Assembly (NCBI GenBank): GCA_001275005.1
Contig: JWZX01003089.1
Span: 1 to 35,842 of the forward strand
Length of the DNA: 35,842 nt
Source: Chrysochromulina tobinii
Lineage: Eukaryota; Haptophyta; Prymnesiales; Chrysochromulinaceae
Reading direction: 5' to 3'
Positions 27,668 through 35,842 of the stretch are shown piece after piece. The notes below the pieces were generated by a model. It saw only the letters and a list, made by a program, of their open reading frames with translations. It did no database searches and was not told where the DNA came from. The position numbers and the translations under genes were made by a program. The stretch's first letter is position 1, and the number at the start of each line of letters is the position of its first letter.

Positions 27668-30600
27668 CTACGCGGGTGTAGCGCCTGCACCCGCACCGCC
27701 ACTCCCACACGCGGCCTGGGCGCCGCCCTGGGCGCCGCGGCGCATGTAGATGAGCACATACGCTGCAGGGGTGATGATCGAGCTCACGTCTTCCACGAGG
27801 CTTGTGTGCGAGTCGTCAAACTTGTACCAGTCGCCCGAGAGGCTGTTCTTGGCGAATGCTGTGTAGTGCCCGCCTCCAGTCGAGCCATAGTGGTTCGAGC
27901 ATGCGATCAAGTCATAGAGGTACGCGTCGGTCGTCGAGCCATTGGCGCCGCGGCGGGCACTCGGGTGCACCACGTGGGCCGCCAAGTCCAATTCCAAGGG
28001 AAAACGGACGGGCGTGTCGTTCTTACGCCGCCACTGGTTCCCGGAGAAGCGCTTCAGTTGCATCACGAGGACGTCGGGTAGGGACCAGAACTGCGCCAGC
28101 CGCATACACGGGGGAGTGAGGGGAGAATGGGGTGCATGTGGGGAGATTGGGGAGCATGTGGGGAGATTGGGGCGCAACGGCACACGACGTGCGCACGCAC
28201 GTGTGCATGCATGTGAGCACGGCTACATGCACGCGAGCACGGCCGCACGCACGCGAGCACGGCCGCACGCACGCGTTCGCGCACGCACGCACGCACCTCG
28301 ATCTTCTTGGACGCTTCGCGATGTTCCTTGCACTGAGGGCAGTACCATGCATTGTCGGCATCCAAGGTCTCCTCGCGAGAGAAGAGTTCGAGACACTGCA
28401 AGAGGTCGACGCCCACGGCGGCGCCGTTCTTTTCCGACGGAGGCTTGTGGCCCGCTTGGATCCCGTACCTGTGGGGAGAGGGCGCCGTGGTGAGCACTTG
28501 CATGCGTGCAGGGGCGGAGGCTTGTGGCCCGCTTGGATCCCGAACCTGTGGTTGGCGTCGCCGGCGCCAAGCGCGCCTTCGAGCTTCGCCTTGTCGTAGG
28601 ATCCCAACGGCTCGAAGGCTTCGGGTAACCATTCGAGGACGACGTGCCTGGTCTCGGGAGGGGGCGCGTCGTCGCGGGCGGCCAGGCTGCTTGTGCCGCC
28701 GCCGCCGGCGACGGGGCGAGAGGTGCCGCTGCTGCCACCGCCGCTGCTGCTGCCGCCGCTGCTGCTGCCGCCGCTCGCGAGCGTGGCTGCGCTGCTGCTG
28801 CAGTCGCACCGGTTGGTGCTGCTTCCTAATTTGGGCGCGCCGAACTCGCACAGCGCGCTGGTGCACGGGATGACAGCACCCATCGGTTCCTGCCCTAGCT
28901 GGCCCACTGTCATCGACGTATAGCGTAGCCGCCACTGCGCGCCGCGCGCGAGCGGCGCGGCGGGCGGCTGATCGGCGCCGACCTTGGCGCCATCGTCTCC
29001 GGTGGAAATGCCGTTGGACTCCTCCTCCAGAGGCGCCGTATCGGGCGCCTCGTGCGGCGGGGGCGCCTCTGCATCGGCCTGGCCACCCCGCAGCTGGGCG
29101 GCGACGAGGGCGTACAAGGCCTCACCGCTCGTCGTCCACGAAACCGCGAAGGCGAGGGGCGTTCCCATGAACTTGACTTGCCCATAGCCCGTGCCTGTCG
29201 GAGAGGCTCGTTGCGGCGCGCGCTGCGGGCAGATGAGCACGAGCGGTGCGGCGTCTGCCTCGGCTTCGTCAATCCCGTCGAGGTGCACCTGCGAGATGAT
29301 GAGGGAGGCAATTAGGGGAGTCATCAGGTGCAATCAGAGCGCACAGATCCCGTCGAGGCGCGCGCACACCTGCCAGATGACGATGACGTCGCTGTCGTGG
29401 ATCAGCTCGAGCTTAGACTGCGGGCTGAAGAGCTTGTGCAGCTTCGAGCCGTACACCTCGGCGCACACGAGGGAGGTCGGCACGAGCGCCGGCGCACTCG
29501 GGTCGACCGCCCGCGCCTCGACCGCGACCGCCGTGAAGAGATCCTTCACAGCACCCGCGAGGGGCACGGTGACACGCAGCACTGTGAAGGAGCCGTCGTA
29601 ACGGCGCAGCGTGAGCGAGAGTCGGCGAGTGTCCTCCGGCTGCAACGGCACCGCCACGCTCATGAACGAGTCGAAGGTGACGCTCACCTGAGGAGGGAAG
29701 CCATCACGGAGGGTCATTCGTGGCAATCGTCCGAGGGTCATTAGTGGCAATCATCCGAGGGTCTTACTGACGCTCGTGAAGAACGAGTCCGAGCCCACAC
29801 TCAACTCAAGTCAAGTCAAGTCAAGTCCGAGCCCACACTCACCTTGCTGCACAGCGGGCAGATGACCGTCGATTTGAAGTATCCCTCGAAGAGGTCCGCC
29901 ACGTAGGAGTCGTTGCGCAGCTTGTGACGGCGTGTGACCTCGCGCGCAATCTCGACGTCGGGCTCGGTGCCCTTCGCTTCGAAAGTTTCCACGTACGGCT
30001 TCTTGCGCACGCGGTTCGTATCCTCATGCAGCTTGTCCAACACGTAGTTGCACAGCTCCTGGGAGTCCTGCTGTCCGTAGCCCGCAAACTGCGGCGCGAA
30101 GCGTCCGAGCACATGCTCGTCGGCAATCCATGGCAATCCATGGCAATCCATGGTAATCCATGGCAATCTATGGCAATCCATGGCAATCCATGGCAATCCA
30201 TGGCAATCCATGGCAATCAATGGCAATCCATGGCAATCAATGGTAATCAGTGGCAATCAATGGTAATCAATGGTAATCACCTGCGGCGCGAAGCGTCCGA
30301 GCACGTGCTTGAAGTTGCGCGGCGAGACGGTGGTGGCGGCTCCGCCCCACATGAGCTTGAGCAGCGCCGCGAACGAGCGAGCGAGCTCGCCATTGGCACC
30401 GAGCGGGTTGTCCTCGTTGAGGTCGACGAGGTAGCCGTCGTCGAGGAACCTCGCGCGGAGCATGGGCACGTTGGAGAGGCACTGGAGCATGGAGTTCATG
30501 AAGCACGTGTTGCCCAGATTGGAGAGGCCGACGACACCGTCGAGCGCCGGCTTCGTGCTGTCGACGACCCTATCCTCGTCTCTGCTGCTGCTGCCGCGCC

Positions 30601-31510
30601 CGCTGCCGCCACCGCCATGCCCATGTCCCGTCGCCGCGGCTGTGCTCGACGAGGAGCCGCTGACGCCGTCGAAGAGGTCCATGCTGCCACCGCTCGCGTC
30701 GTCACCGTTGCTCACGTCCGAGAAGCGCCAGCTGCCGTCGGCCTGCTGCACCTCGACGAGCACATCCTGAGCGGGCATCAGATTCGTCTCCATTAGGCTC
30801 TTGCTCGTGTCCGAGAGCTGTGTGTACCGTTTCTTCTTGTAGTAGTCCCACAGGCGCACCTTGTCGAGGCCAGGCAGCGCCCAGATGGCGACCATCTTCT
30901 CGAGCAGCGCGTGCACGGAGGCACTCTTGCTCATGTGCAGAACATACTCGCCGCTCGCCTTGGCCTTGTGTGTGGCGGAGTCGCTCTGCAGGTGTACGAC
31001 GAGCTTGAGCAGCGTGAGTTCGAGGAGCACCTCGGGCTTCGAGTAGGCGCCGCCGCCCTCGGCCAGCGCTATCCTGCGGATGGTGGGGCCGCCGCCATAC
31101 CATTCGACAAGCTTGCTCCAGGCGGCCTCGCCGAGCACCTTGAAGTCCGAGCCCTCTCGCAGACCCTCGCGCAGCAGGTACTCGGTCGCATCCTCGTCAT
31201 CCACCAGCAGGTCGCTCGTGACAATTTGACCGGGCGCATCACCACCGCTGCTGGTCGGATCCCAGTTCGAGTATGCGGCCCATTGCGTCCACCAGCTGCG
31301 AGCGAGAGATGCAGGCGCATGCGCAACGGGTCAGTGCGTCCAGACAGCAGGAGGTGACAGAGTGTGGCTGCCTGCGCCGCACCTCTGCGGCACGAGGTAG
31401 TAGAGCCTGTTGGCCTGGAGCGGCTCATTATCGGCGTGCAGAGCTTTTATCAGCTCCTTCTGCGCGGCGGGCCCCGGTGGCGAGCCAATAGTGTCGCTGA
31501 GAGGAGCCAT
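27668..31510 (-). CDS. USP4/11/15-type ubiquitin-specific protease (DUSP-UBL-USP)
   Basis: Seven exons (31510-31383, 31295-30281, 30088-29843, 29687-29370, 29288-28546, 28468-28297, 28090-27668) give exactly 1015 codons including stop. The DUSP domain starts near residue 15 ([27 protein letters not shown]), a UBL-like region follows, then the Cys box [15 protein letters not shown] (Cys307), the QQDSQEL box, zinc-ribbon pairs CPLC (exon 3) and CPQC (exon 6), [13 protein letters not shown], and the His box [11 protein letters not shown] (His949) with WYKFDD. Exon 5 carries a Ser/Gly insert inside the catalytic domain. It removes ubiquitin from proteins in cytosol or nucleus. Divergent with the INPP1-like gene, 114 bp apart. 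No intact key residue is missing. Confidence 0.92.
28091..28296 (-). repeat. USP intron 6 with GCACG and GGGGAGAT repeats
   Basis: A 206-bp GT-AG intron, phase 0, between KKIE and FWSLPD. Near 28200-28295 it has repeats of GCACG and CGAGCACGGCCGCACGCACG. Near 28125-28170 it has two copies of TGTGGGGAGATTGGGG. Confidence 0.8.
28469..28545 (-). other. Introner-like intron in the USP gene
   Basis: A 77-bp GT-AG intron, phase 2. Plus-strand bases 28515-28548 copy 28438-28471 with a single mismatch in 34, so the intron starts with a copy of the next exon's start. The 43-bp middle (28472-28514) carries AAGTGCTCACCACGGCGCC and the acceptor on the gene strand, and matches the middle of 13930-14012 apart from two short indels. 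Confidence 0.85.
29289..29369 (-). other. USP intron 4 with duplicated exon edges
   Basis: An 81-bp intron. On the gene strand it starts GTGTGCGCGCGCCTCGACGG and the next exon starts GTGCACCTCGACGGGATTG, sharing CCTCGACGGGAT. The intron end CATCATCTCGCAG resembles the previous exon end CGTCATCTGGCAG. The middle is CCCTAATTGCC-like sequence. Confidence 0.7.
29688..29842 (-). repeat. USP intron 3 with TTGAC array and exon-start copies
   Basis: A 155-bp intron. The gene-strand motif GTGAGTGTGGGCTCGGACT occurs twice (overlapping the donor and about 35 bp later). The second copy continues TCGTTCTTCACGAGCGT, close to the next exon's start. TTGAC pentamers and copies of ATGACCCTCGG fill the rest. 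Confidence 0.8.
30089..30280 (-). repeat. USP intron 2 with ATTGCCATGG decamer array
   Basis: A 192-bp intron filled with about fifteen units of ATTGCCATGG or variants (30121-30280). Its 3' end (plus 30089-30117) is a copy of the upstream exon end (plus 30281-30309); both contain TGCTCGGACGCTTCGCG or a close variant on the gene strand. Confidence 0.85.
31296..31382 (-). other. USP intron 1
   Basis: An 87-bp GT-AG intron joining VPQ and SWWTQW. Unlike most introns here it shows no clear exon-edge duplication and no array. Confidence 0.75.
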
Positions 31511-31624
31511 CTTCTTCGAGGTGTGAAAGCAACACGAGAAGGGGGGAGCCGGCTAGCAAGGCTAGGGCGCATTTTTTGACGCGCAAAACGCCTTCACACC
31601 GTGAAGCGATTCTCTTCTCACGAA
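31511..31624. promoter_or_regulatory. 114-bp divergent promoter region
   Basis: Lies between the ATG of the USP gene (minus) and the ATG of the INPP1-like gene (plus). A T-run occurs at 31571-31577. It must hold the 5' leaders and promoters of both genes. Confidence 0.45.
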
Positions 31625-33330
31625 ATGGGCGGCGCGTGGCGCGTGGCGAGGCTCGTCCTTCTCGGCCTCGTACCTCTTCCCGGCGGCGCGGCGGCGGCGG
31701 CGCTTCTGCCGAGTGCGCCAGGCACGCTGCGGAGAAGGGCAGCGCCAGGGTCAGTGCAAATGGCCAGCGATGACCGACCCATTAGCGCGCTTCTGGACGT
31801 GGCGCTCACCGCGTGCCAGGACATGACCGAGCTCATAGAGGCCGTCTACAAGCAGCTCAACACAAAAGAGCCGGGCGCGAGTGTGCTGAAGGAGGACAAG
31901 TCGTTCTTCTCGCTAGCCGACGGCGTCGTGCAGGTGAGCGTAAGCGCGGCTGGCAGCCTCGGCCTCGGCCGGCGCGCCCCGAATGATTAATCCATTGACG
32001 AACGATTCCGAATTCTTGTTGCGGACAAATGCACACGGATGCTGACGGAGGCTCTGCAAGGCGCGGCGCACAGGCAGCGTGCGAGCCCAGCGAGCCCGAC
32101 CCGCGTGCTGCCACTCGCGTTCGCGCGCGCAGGCACTGCTCATGCGGCTGCTCCGTGGGCGCGTGGGCGCCGTCGTGGGCGAAGAGGACGAGGCATCGAT
32201 CAGTATCGAAGGCGACGGTCCGTTCCGCGCAGCTGAGATCGAGGCGCCCGCGGCGCTCGAGCCGATGATCATCAAGCTGCGCGCGCGCATGGATGCCCTC
32301 GCGAGCACCATCCCGCCTTCGGAGACGCTTGCCGCACTCACGGCCTTCATCGACCCGATCGACGGCACACGAGAGTTTTGCACCGAGCTGGGAGAGCAAT
32401 GCTCGATCTGCGTGGGCTTTGCCGATGGGGCTGGCCAGGCCGTGGGCGGCCTCGTCTACCGGCCCCTCTGCGCGCAACGCTCGTGGGCGCTTGGCTGCCA
32501 ACGTGAGGGCACGTGCCGGAGCGAGCTCCGAACGCCCGAGACGGCGCTCCGCACGCCCGAGACGGCGCTCCGAACGCCCGAGACGGCGCTTCGAGCGCCC
32601 GAGACGGCGCTCCGCACACCCGAGACGGCGCCGGACGTGGGCGCCTTTTTGTGCAGCAATGGCGGCACGAGCCGCTTCCTTCAGGCAGTGCAGGCAGAGC
32701 TCGGGTACGCCACGTTCCCATTGATTACCCTTGTGTACCCTTGAGTACCCTTGAGTACCCTTGAGTACCCTTGTGTACCCTTGTGTACCCTTGAGTACCC
32801 TTGAGTACCCTTGAGTACCATTGATTACCCTTGATTACCCTTGATTACCCTTCCGCAGGTACGCCACGTACCCAGCGGGCGGCGCGGGCAATAAAGCCCT
32901 CCTAGTCCTCGAGCTGCCCACAGCGGTCTACATACAGGATCGAGGAGTCAGTAGATGGGATTCCTGCGCGGCGCAGGCGGTGCTTGAGGCGCACGGCGGC
33001 GTCTTCTCGCGCCTTGATACGGTAGCTGCTCCCGCGCCCGACGCGCCGGCGTCCGAGGCTTCCGATACCACGATCGCCGCCGCCTCCCTTGCGCGCTACA
33101 CGTACGCAAAGGGTTCCGTCAACTCGGTCTTCGTGCCTCTGCAGAGCATGCTGACCAAGTACAATGCGCGGCCGGGCGTGCCTACGGGCGGCCTAGCCGC
33201 CTCGGCCGAGCAGTTCAAGCCGTACGCGAACGTGTGCGGCCTCTTTGCTCTCTCGGCAGCGGCGGACACGGCGAGCATCGCGGCGGCTGTGCGGCGCGTC
33301 GCGAGAGAGGTGCCGCCAAGCTACGATTGA
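31625..33330 (+). CDS. INPP1/SAL1-like lithium-sensitive phosphatase
   Basis: Three exons (31625-31933, 32133-32704, 32859-33330) encode 450 residues. Metal-binding motifs of the inositol phosphatase superfamily are FFSLADGVVQ, VGEEDEA, FIDPIDGT (Asp177, Asp180) and SRWDSCAAQAVLEAHGG, closest to inositol polyphosphate 1-phosphatase; PAP phosphatase (SAL1/BPNT1) activity is the alternative. Substrates would be inositol polyphosphates or 3'-phosphoadenosine 5'-phosphate. The N-terminus (RLVLLGLVPLPGGAAAAALL, then an Arg-rich stretch) looks like a signal plus transit leader, so plastid targeting is possible. Exon 2 contains an in-frame RTPETAL repeat. The ATG is preferred over an upstream GTG. 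Confidence 0.85.
31934..32132 (+). other. INPP1-like intron 1
   Basis: A 199-bp GT-AG intron, phase 0, joining VVQ to ALLMRLL. A stretch inside it reads RILVADKCTRMLTEAL and could be mistaken for an exon, but it lacks an acceptor and is not needed for the family match. Confidence 0.65.
32525..32630 (+). repeat. 21-bp in-frame minisatellite in INPP1-like exon 2
   Basis: About five units encode RTPETAL, with one RAPETAL variant. They sit inside the phosphatase fold between the strand GGLVYRPL and FLCSNGGTSRFL, where a surface loop is expected. Confidence 0.85.
32705..32858 (+). repeat. INPP1-like intron 2 with TTGAGTACCC array
   Basis: A 154-bp GT-AG intron. Its first 15 bases (GTACGCCACGTTCCC) copy the start of exon 3 (GTACGCCACGTACCC, 32859-32873). 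About thirteen decamers of the type TTGAGTACCC or TTGATTACCC fill 32720-32850. Confidence 0.9.
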
Positions 33331-33500
33331 ATGGCATGGCGCGAGAGAGGTGCCGCCAAGCTACGATTGAATGGCATGGCGCGAGAGAGGTGCCACCAAG
33401 CTACGATTGAATGGCATGGCGCGAGAGAGGTGCCACCAAGCTACGATTGAATGGCATGGCGCGAGAGAGGTGCCACCAAGCTACGATTGAATGGCATGGC
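33301..33500 (+). repeat. Five 40-bp tandem repeats over the INPP1-like stop codon
   Basis: Exactly five 40-bp units. The first contains the last codons (REVPPSYD) and stop of the gene; the others repeat that coding end downstream. Units 1-2 have GCCGCC and units 3-5 GCCACC at the same place. Confidence 0.92.
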
Positions 33501-34194
33501 GGACCGTCGAAGCCGGAGCGGAGTGGCGAGGCACGCTGGGTAGCCGCGCGTCTTATTAGGAACTCACTCACGACTTAGAGGAGCCGCAGCTTCCGAAAAA
33601 GTATAATCCGTCCGGATTAATTGTTCAGGTGAGTCACTGTACGGGCGAGGGCCGTGTTCAGGAGAGCAGAGTGTTTGCCGCCGCGCGCGCTCGGCTGGGC
33701 CGCGTCGCCCGCACGCCCCGCCCCAAAGTGCTGCCCCATCTCACGCTCAGAAGTCGAATCTCTCTGCACCCGGACAGCACAACAGCTGCTGCGGAGCGGT
33801 GGGGCCTCTGTTGTGTGAACATATCCTCTCGGCCGAAGGGAAGGTGCTTGTGGTCTGCGATCGATGGCTCGAGGACTACTGCACGGAATCGTCGCCGTGA
33901 CGGCCTCGGCACATTCGCCTGTGCCGTCGCCTTCGACCGTTGTGCCGCCTCCGCCGCTCCCGCCCGCGCCCGACGGCGGATTGAGCTCTTTGCCGGCGCC
34001 GCGGCCGCCTTCGACTGAGCTTGGATGAGCCCTCCTGGGTAGCCAGCATGATGGGCAACAACTCGCGCACTCCACAACCATCGTGAGCTCCGGGTCGATC
34101 GTGGGCAGCGTCGCCTCGGCGTCCCTATTGGATGACGTGCGTGCAGCCCCCGAGGCCAGCGACATTCCCGGGCTGTCCTCCTTGCAGCTTGTGC
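33501..34194. other. Region without recognised gene
   Basis: Several open frames exist on both strands but none shows a domain or steady coding character. It may include 3' remains of the GST-like relic (minus) or unrecognised exons. Confidence 0.4.
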
Positions 34195-34340
34195 CTAGCC
34201 ACACCTTTTGGCAGTATGGGCACCAAGGTGCCGCGCACCGACGCCTCAGGCTGCCCGAAGGTGCGCACGAGCGCTTGTAGTGTATCGGGCCAGTCGCCTG
34301 GTCGGGTGGCACGTACGACGCAGCTAATGGCGCGAGCTCC
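34195..34340 (-). pseudogene. Glutathione S-transferase-like N-terminal relic
   Basis: One minus frame reads DWPDTLQALVRTFGQPEASV and the next frame continues PWCPYCQKVWL. Together they resemble the start of algal GST-like proteins, where such a lead is followed by WCPYCQKVWL and LEEK. The two halves differ by one base at a TTGG near 34226, and the expected LEEK does not follow. I take it as a decayed fragment; a mis-split exon is the alternative. Confidence 0.35.
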
Positions 34341-34645
34341 GACCAGCTCAGCGCGCGCTGCGCACCGCGCGCGCGCTTGGGCGAGAGGTCTGGCGGCCTT
34401 CGCGACCAGCATATAATAATTGCATGTAACTTTCTCGGAAATGTCGCATGCGCCGTCTTGGGCGTGAACGGAATTCACACGGGTCAACGTCATCCGGGAT
34501 CCCGCCTTCACAGTTCGCCCAGGGTTTCGTTGCACGGTGTTTTCGCGCAATCCAGCAAGTTCCAGCAACGCCCTCTCCGGAAAGAGACCTTCCGAGCGAA
34601 GCAGCTTCCGTGAGTCAACTCTTGCGCGTCGTCGCCCCTTCTTCG
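34341..34645. promoter_or_regulatory. Upstream region of the right-edge gene
   Basis: 305 bp without a recognised gene. An AT-rich patch lies near 34410-34440. Presumably contains the promoter and leader of the gene starting at 34646. Confidence 0.35.
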
Positions 34646-35842
34646 ATGATGTTGGGCACCTTCCTGCTCGTCGTCGCTGCCGAGAGCGTAACCTCTACAC
34701 CCTTTGTTGGGGCAAACGTGCGGCGGGCGACTCATCAGCTCTTCCTCGGCGGCGCCTCGCCTCCCCCCCATTCACTCTGCATGAACACGGACGTATGCGC
34801 CTCGGACAACTATTGCGACAGCCCCGGCTCCGAGTTGCCGATGTGCGCGTACGGCGCTGACTGCGTGGACTGCGCCCCGCGCATGCCGCGCTCGCCCCCG
34901 CAGCCACCGGTCTCCAGCCCACCGCGCCCCATCGCGTCAACACCTCCTGCATCCGCGGCACCCCCTGCCCTTTTCATCAACACTGTCTCTCGCATCGGAA
35001 TGCCAGCTGATGCCTCGGATGGCTGCTGCGACGACGGCGGCCCGGGCGTCGAGTACCCGGATGGCCAGTACGGCACCGACTGCGCCGACTGCGGCATGCG
35101 TCAACCGCTGCCGACCGCTAGTTCACCCCCCGGCAAGGGCATCTGCTTGGAGACGTGCTTCGGCGCCGACTGCGCCGACGGCGGATCGCACCCCGTCGTG
35201 CAATCGTCGCCGCCGCCTGTGGCTCTACCACCTCCATCGCCTCCAAGGATGCCGCCCACTCCTGGCAGCATCTCGGCCGGCACGCCCTCGCCGCCCTCGC
35301 CAAAGTCAACGGCCCCTCCGCCGCAGGCGCCACCGTCCGCACCCTCGCCACCGCGGCCTTCGCCACCGCCGCCGCCGATGCACCCCCCCTCGTCGCCCTT
35401 GCCGAGCTCGCTGCCGCCACCGCAAGGCGCCACCTTACACACGCATGCCAACTCTGCAGCCACGGGATGGAAGGCCACCGCTCTCCAAGGCGAGATGGGT
35501 CGACTCGCTTGCCTGCTCTCGATGGTCTTCTTTGCGATGGCTGGCCTCGTCGCACGGTTGGTGGGGCTGTGTAGAGCACTACGTTCGAGCAGGATGCGAG
35601 ACGGGATGCGAGGAGCACGTGGGAGTCGGCGAGGAAGGTCGCATTCGGGATGTGCTCGATGGAGAGTCTGGCTGGCTATCCTCCTCAGCTTCGGCAGGAT
35701 GGCGAGCGTTGAATGCCAAACGACGTGCTCTAACTGCGCCGGGCAAACATGCTCAGGTGGCCATTATTGCAGAAGTTCGTGTTGGAACCCTTCGGGGTCG
35801 TTTTGCGGTTGCTGTCCGCATTTGGCATGGGGATGTGGGCCA
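34646..35842 (+). CDS. Secreted or membrane Cys/Pro-rich protein, open at the right edge
   Basis: An uninterrupted frame of 399 codons from ATG 34646 runs off the window. It begins MMLGTFLLVVAAESVTS, a good signal peptide. Three Cys-rich modules follow (CMNTDVCASDNYC, YGADCVDC; CCDDGG, YGTDCADCGM; CLETCFGADCADGG). A long Pro/Ser/Ala stretch (near residues 190-265) resembles hydroxyproline-rich wall glycoproteins. A hydrophobic segment (LACLLSMVFFAMAGLVARLV, about 287-306) is followed by a basic stretch, another hydrophobic segment (VWLAILLSFGRMASV) and a new Cys-rich module (CQTTCSNCAGQTC). Either it is one multi-pass surface protein or the second hydrophobic segment is the signal peptide of a separate gene. 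Family unknown. Confidence 0.6.
   Translation, partial: MMLGTFLLVVAAESVTSTPFVGANVRRATHQLFLGGASPPPHSLCMNTDVCASDNYCDSPGSELPMCAYGADCVDCAPRMPRSPPQPPVSSPPRPIASTPPASAAPPALFINTVSRIGMPADASDGCCDDGGPGVEYPDGQYGTDCADCGMRQPLPTASSPPGKGICLETCFGADCADGGSHPVVQSSPPPVALPPPSPPRMPPTPGSISAGTPSPPSPKSTAPPPQAPPSAPSPPRPSPPPPPMHPPSSPLPSSLPPPQGATLHTHANSAATGWKATALQGEMGRLACLLSMVFFAMAGLVARLVGLCRALRSSRMRDGMRGARGSRRGRSHSGCARWRVWLAILLSFGRMASVECQTTCSNCAGQTCSGGHYCRSSCWNPSGSFCGCCPHLAWGCGP

Noticed and set aside
27323-28081. 252-residue plus-strand frame at the USP 3' end
   Set aside because: Its second half is antisense to the USP His-box exon, which has clear family motifs.
30121-30280. Regular short repeats resembling a CRISPR-type array
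   Set aside because: Decamer units are directly adjacent with no spacers and lie inside a spliced intron of a eukaryotic gene. The same applies to 32720-32850.
32010-32065. Possible extra exon reading RILVADKCTRMLTEAL in the INPP1-like gene
   Set aside because: No acceptor AG precedes it, and joining 31933 directly to 32133 restores both phase and the family motif order.
1-35842. tRNA, rRNA or other structured RNA genes
   Set aside because: I looked for tRNA B-box-like words and rRNA-like conserved stretches on both strands and saw none I could support; a covariance-model scan would be needed to exclude them.

Overview
The window is nuclear DNA of a GC-rich microbial eukaryote. Genes carry short GT-AG introns (about 75-220 bp), lie on both strands, are often arranged head to head at very short distances, and encode eukaryote-only families: COMM domain, DUSP-UBL-USP deubiquitinase, PARP6/8-type ADP-ribosyltransferase, SKP1 and F-box modules, WW, FkbM and an INPP1-type phosphatase. 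High GC, alanine/proline/glycine-rich linkers, signal-plus-transit-like leaders and minisatellite-filled introns would suit a haptophyte or similar alga; that placement is inference.

Layout. 1-4471 holds two opposed pieces of one non-LTR retroelement (RNase H plus CCHC knuckle) around a short unrecognised ORF. 4663-7049 is a five-exon TruD/PUS7-type pseudouridine synthase. 7553-9535 (minus) is a SKP1/F-box-like/BspA-type LRR fusion. 10715-12436 (minus) contains disrupted or multi-exon coding segments: a linker-repeat region, a charged helix and the C-terminal half of an endonuclease/exonuclease/phosphatase fold. 12656-13000 is a WD40 fragment. 13021-18524 (minus) is a two-exon giant protein joining a zinc finger, a PARP6/8-like ADP-ribosyltransferase, an OTU protease, coiled coils and a Gly/Phe-rich tail. 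18681-20834 is a DUF4116/F-box-like protein. 21387-21911 (minus) is a Cys-rich secretory protein ending in KEEL. 22128-23636 is a WW protein. 23990-25090 (minus) is an FkbM methyltransferase. 25533-26306 (minus) is a membrane protein whose start overlaps that of a COMM-domain protein (26291-27142, plus). 27668-31510 (minus) is a complete seven-exon USP15-type deubiquitinase. 31625-33330 is a three-exon INPP1-like lithium-sensitive phosphatase. 34195-34340 is a GST-like relic. 34646 to the right edge is an open secretory Cys/Pro-rich ORF.

Functionally, four genes concern ubiquitin or ADP-ribose signalling (SKP1/F-box fusion, ADP-ribosyltransferase/OTU fusion, DUF4116/F-box-like protein, USP). 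The others are housekeeping or secretory and no operon-like logic is seen.

The most striking signal is in the introns. In four genes most introns are bounded by duplicated exon-edge sequence. Two introns in unrelated genes share a nearly identical core of about 40 bp that carries a branch-point-like CTCAC and the 3' splice site. This looks like an intron-generating (introner-like) element with long target duplications.
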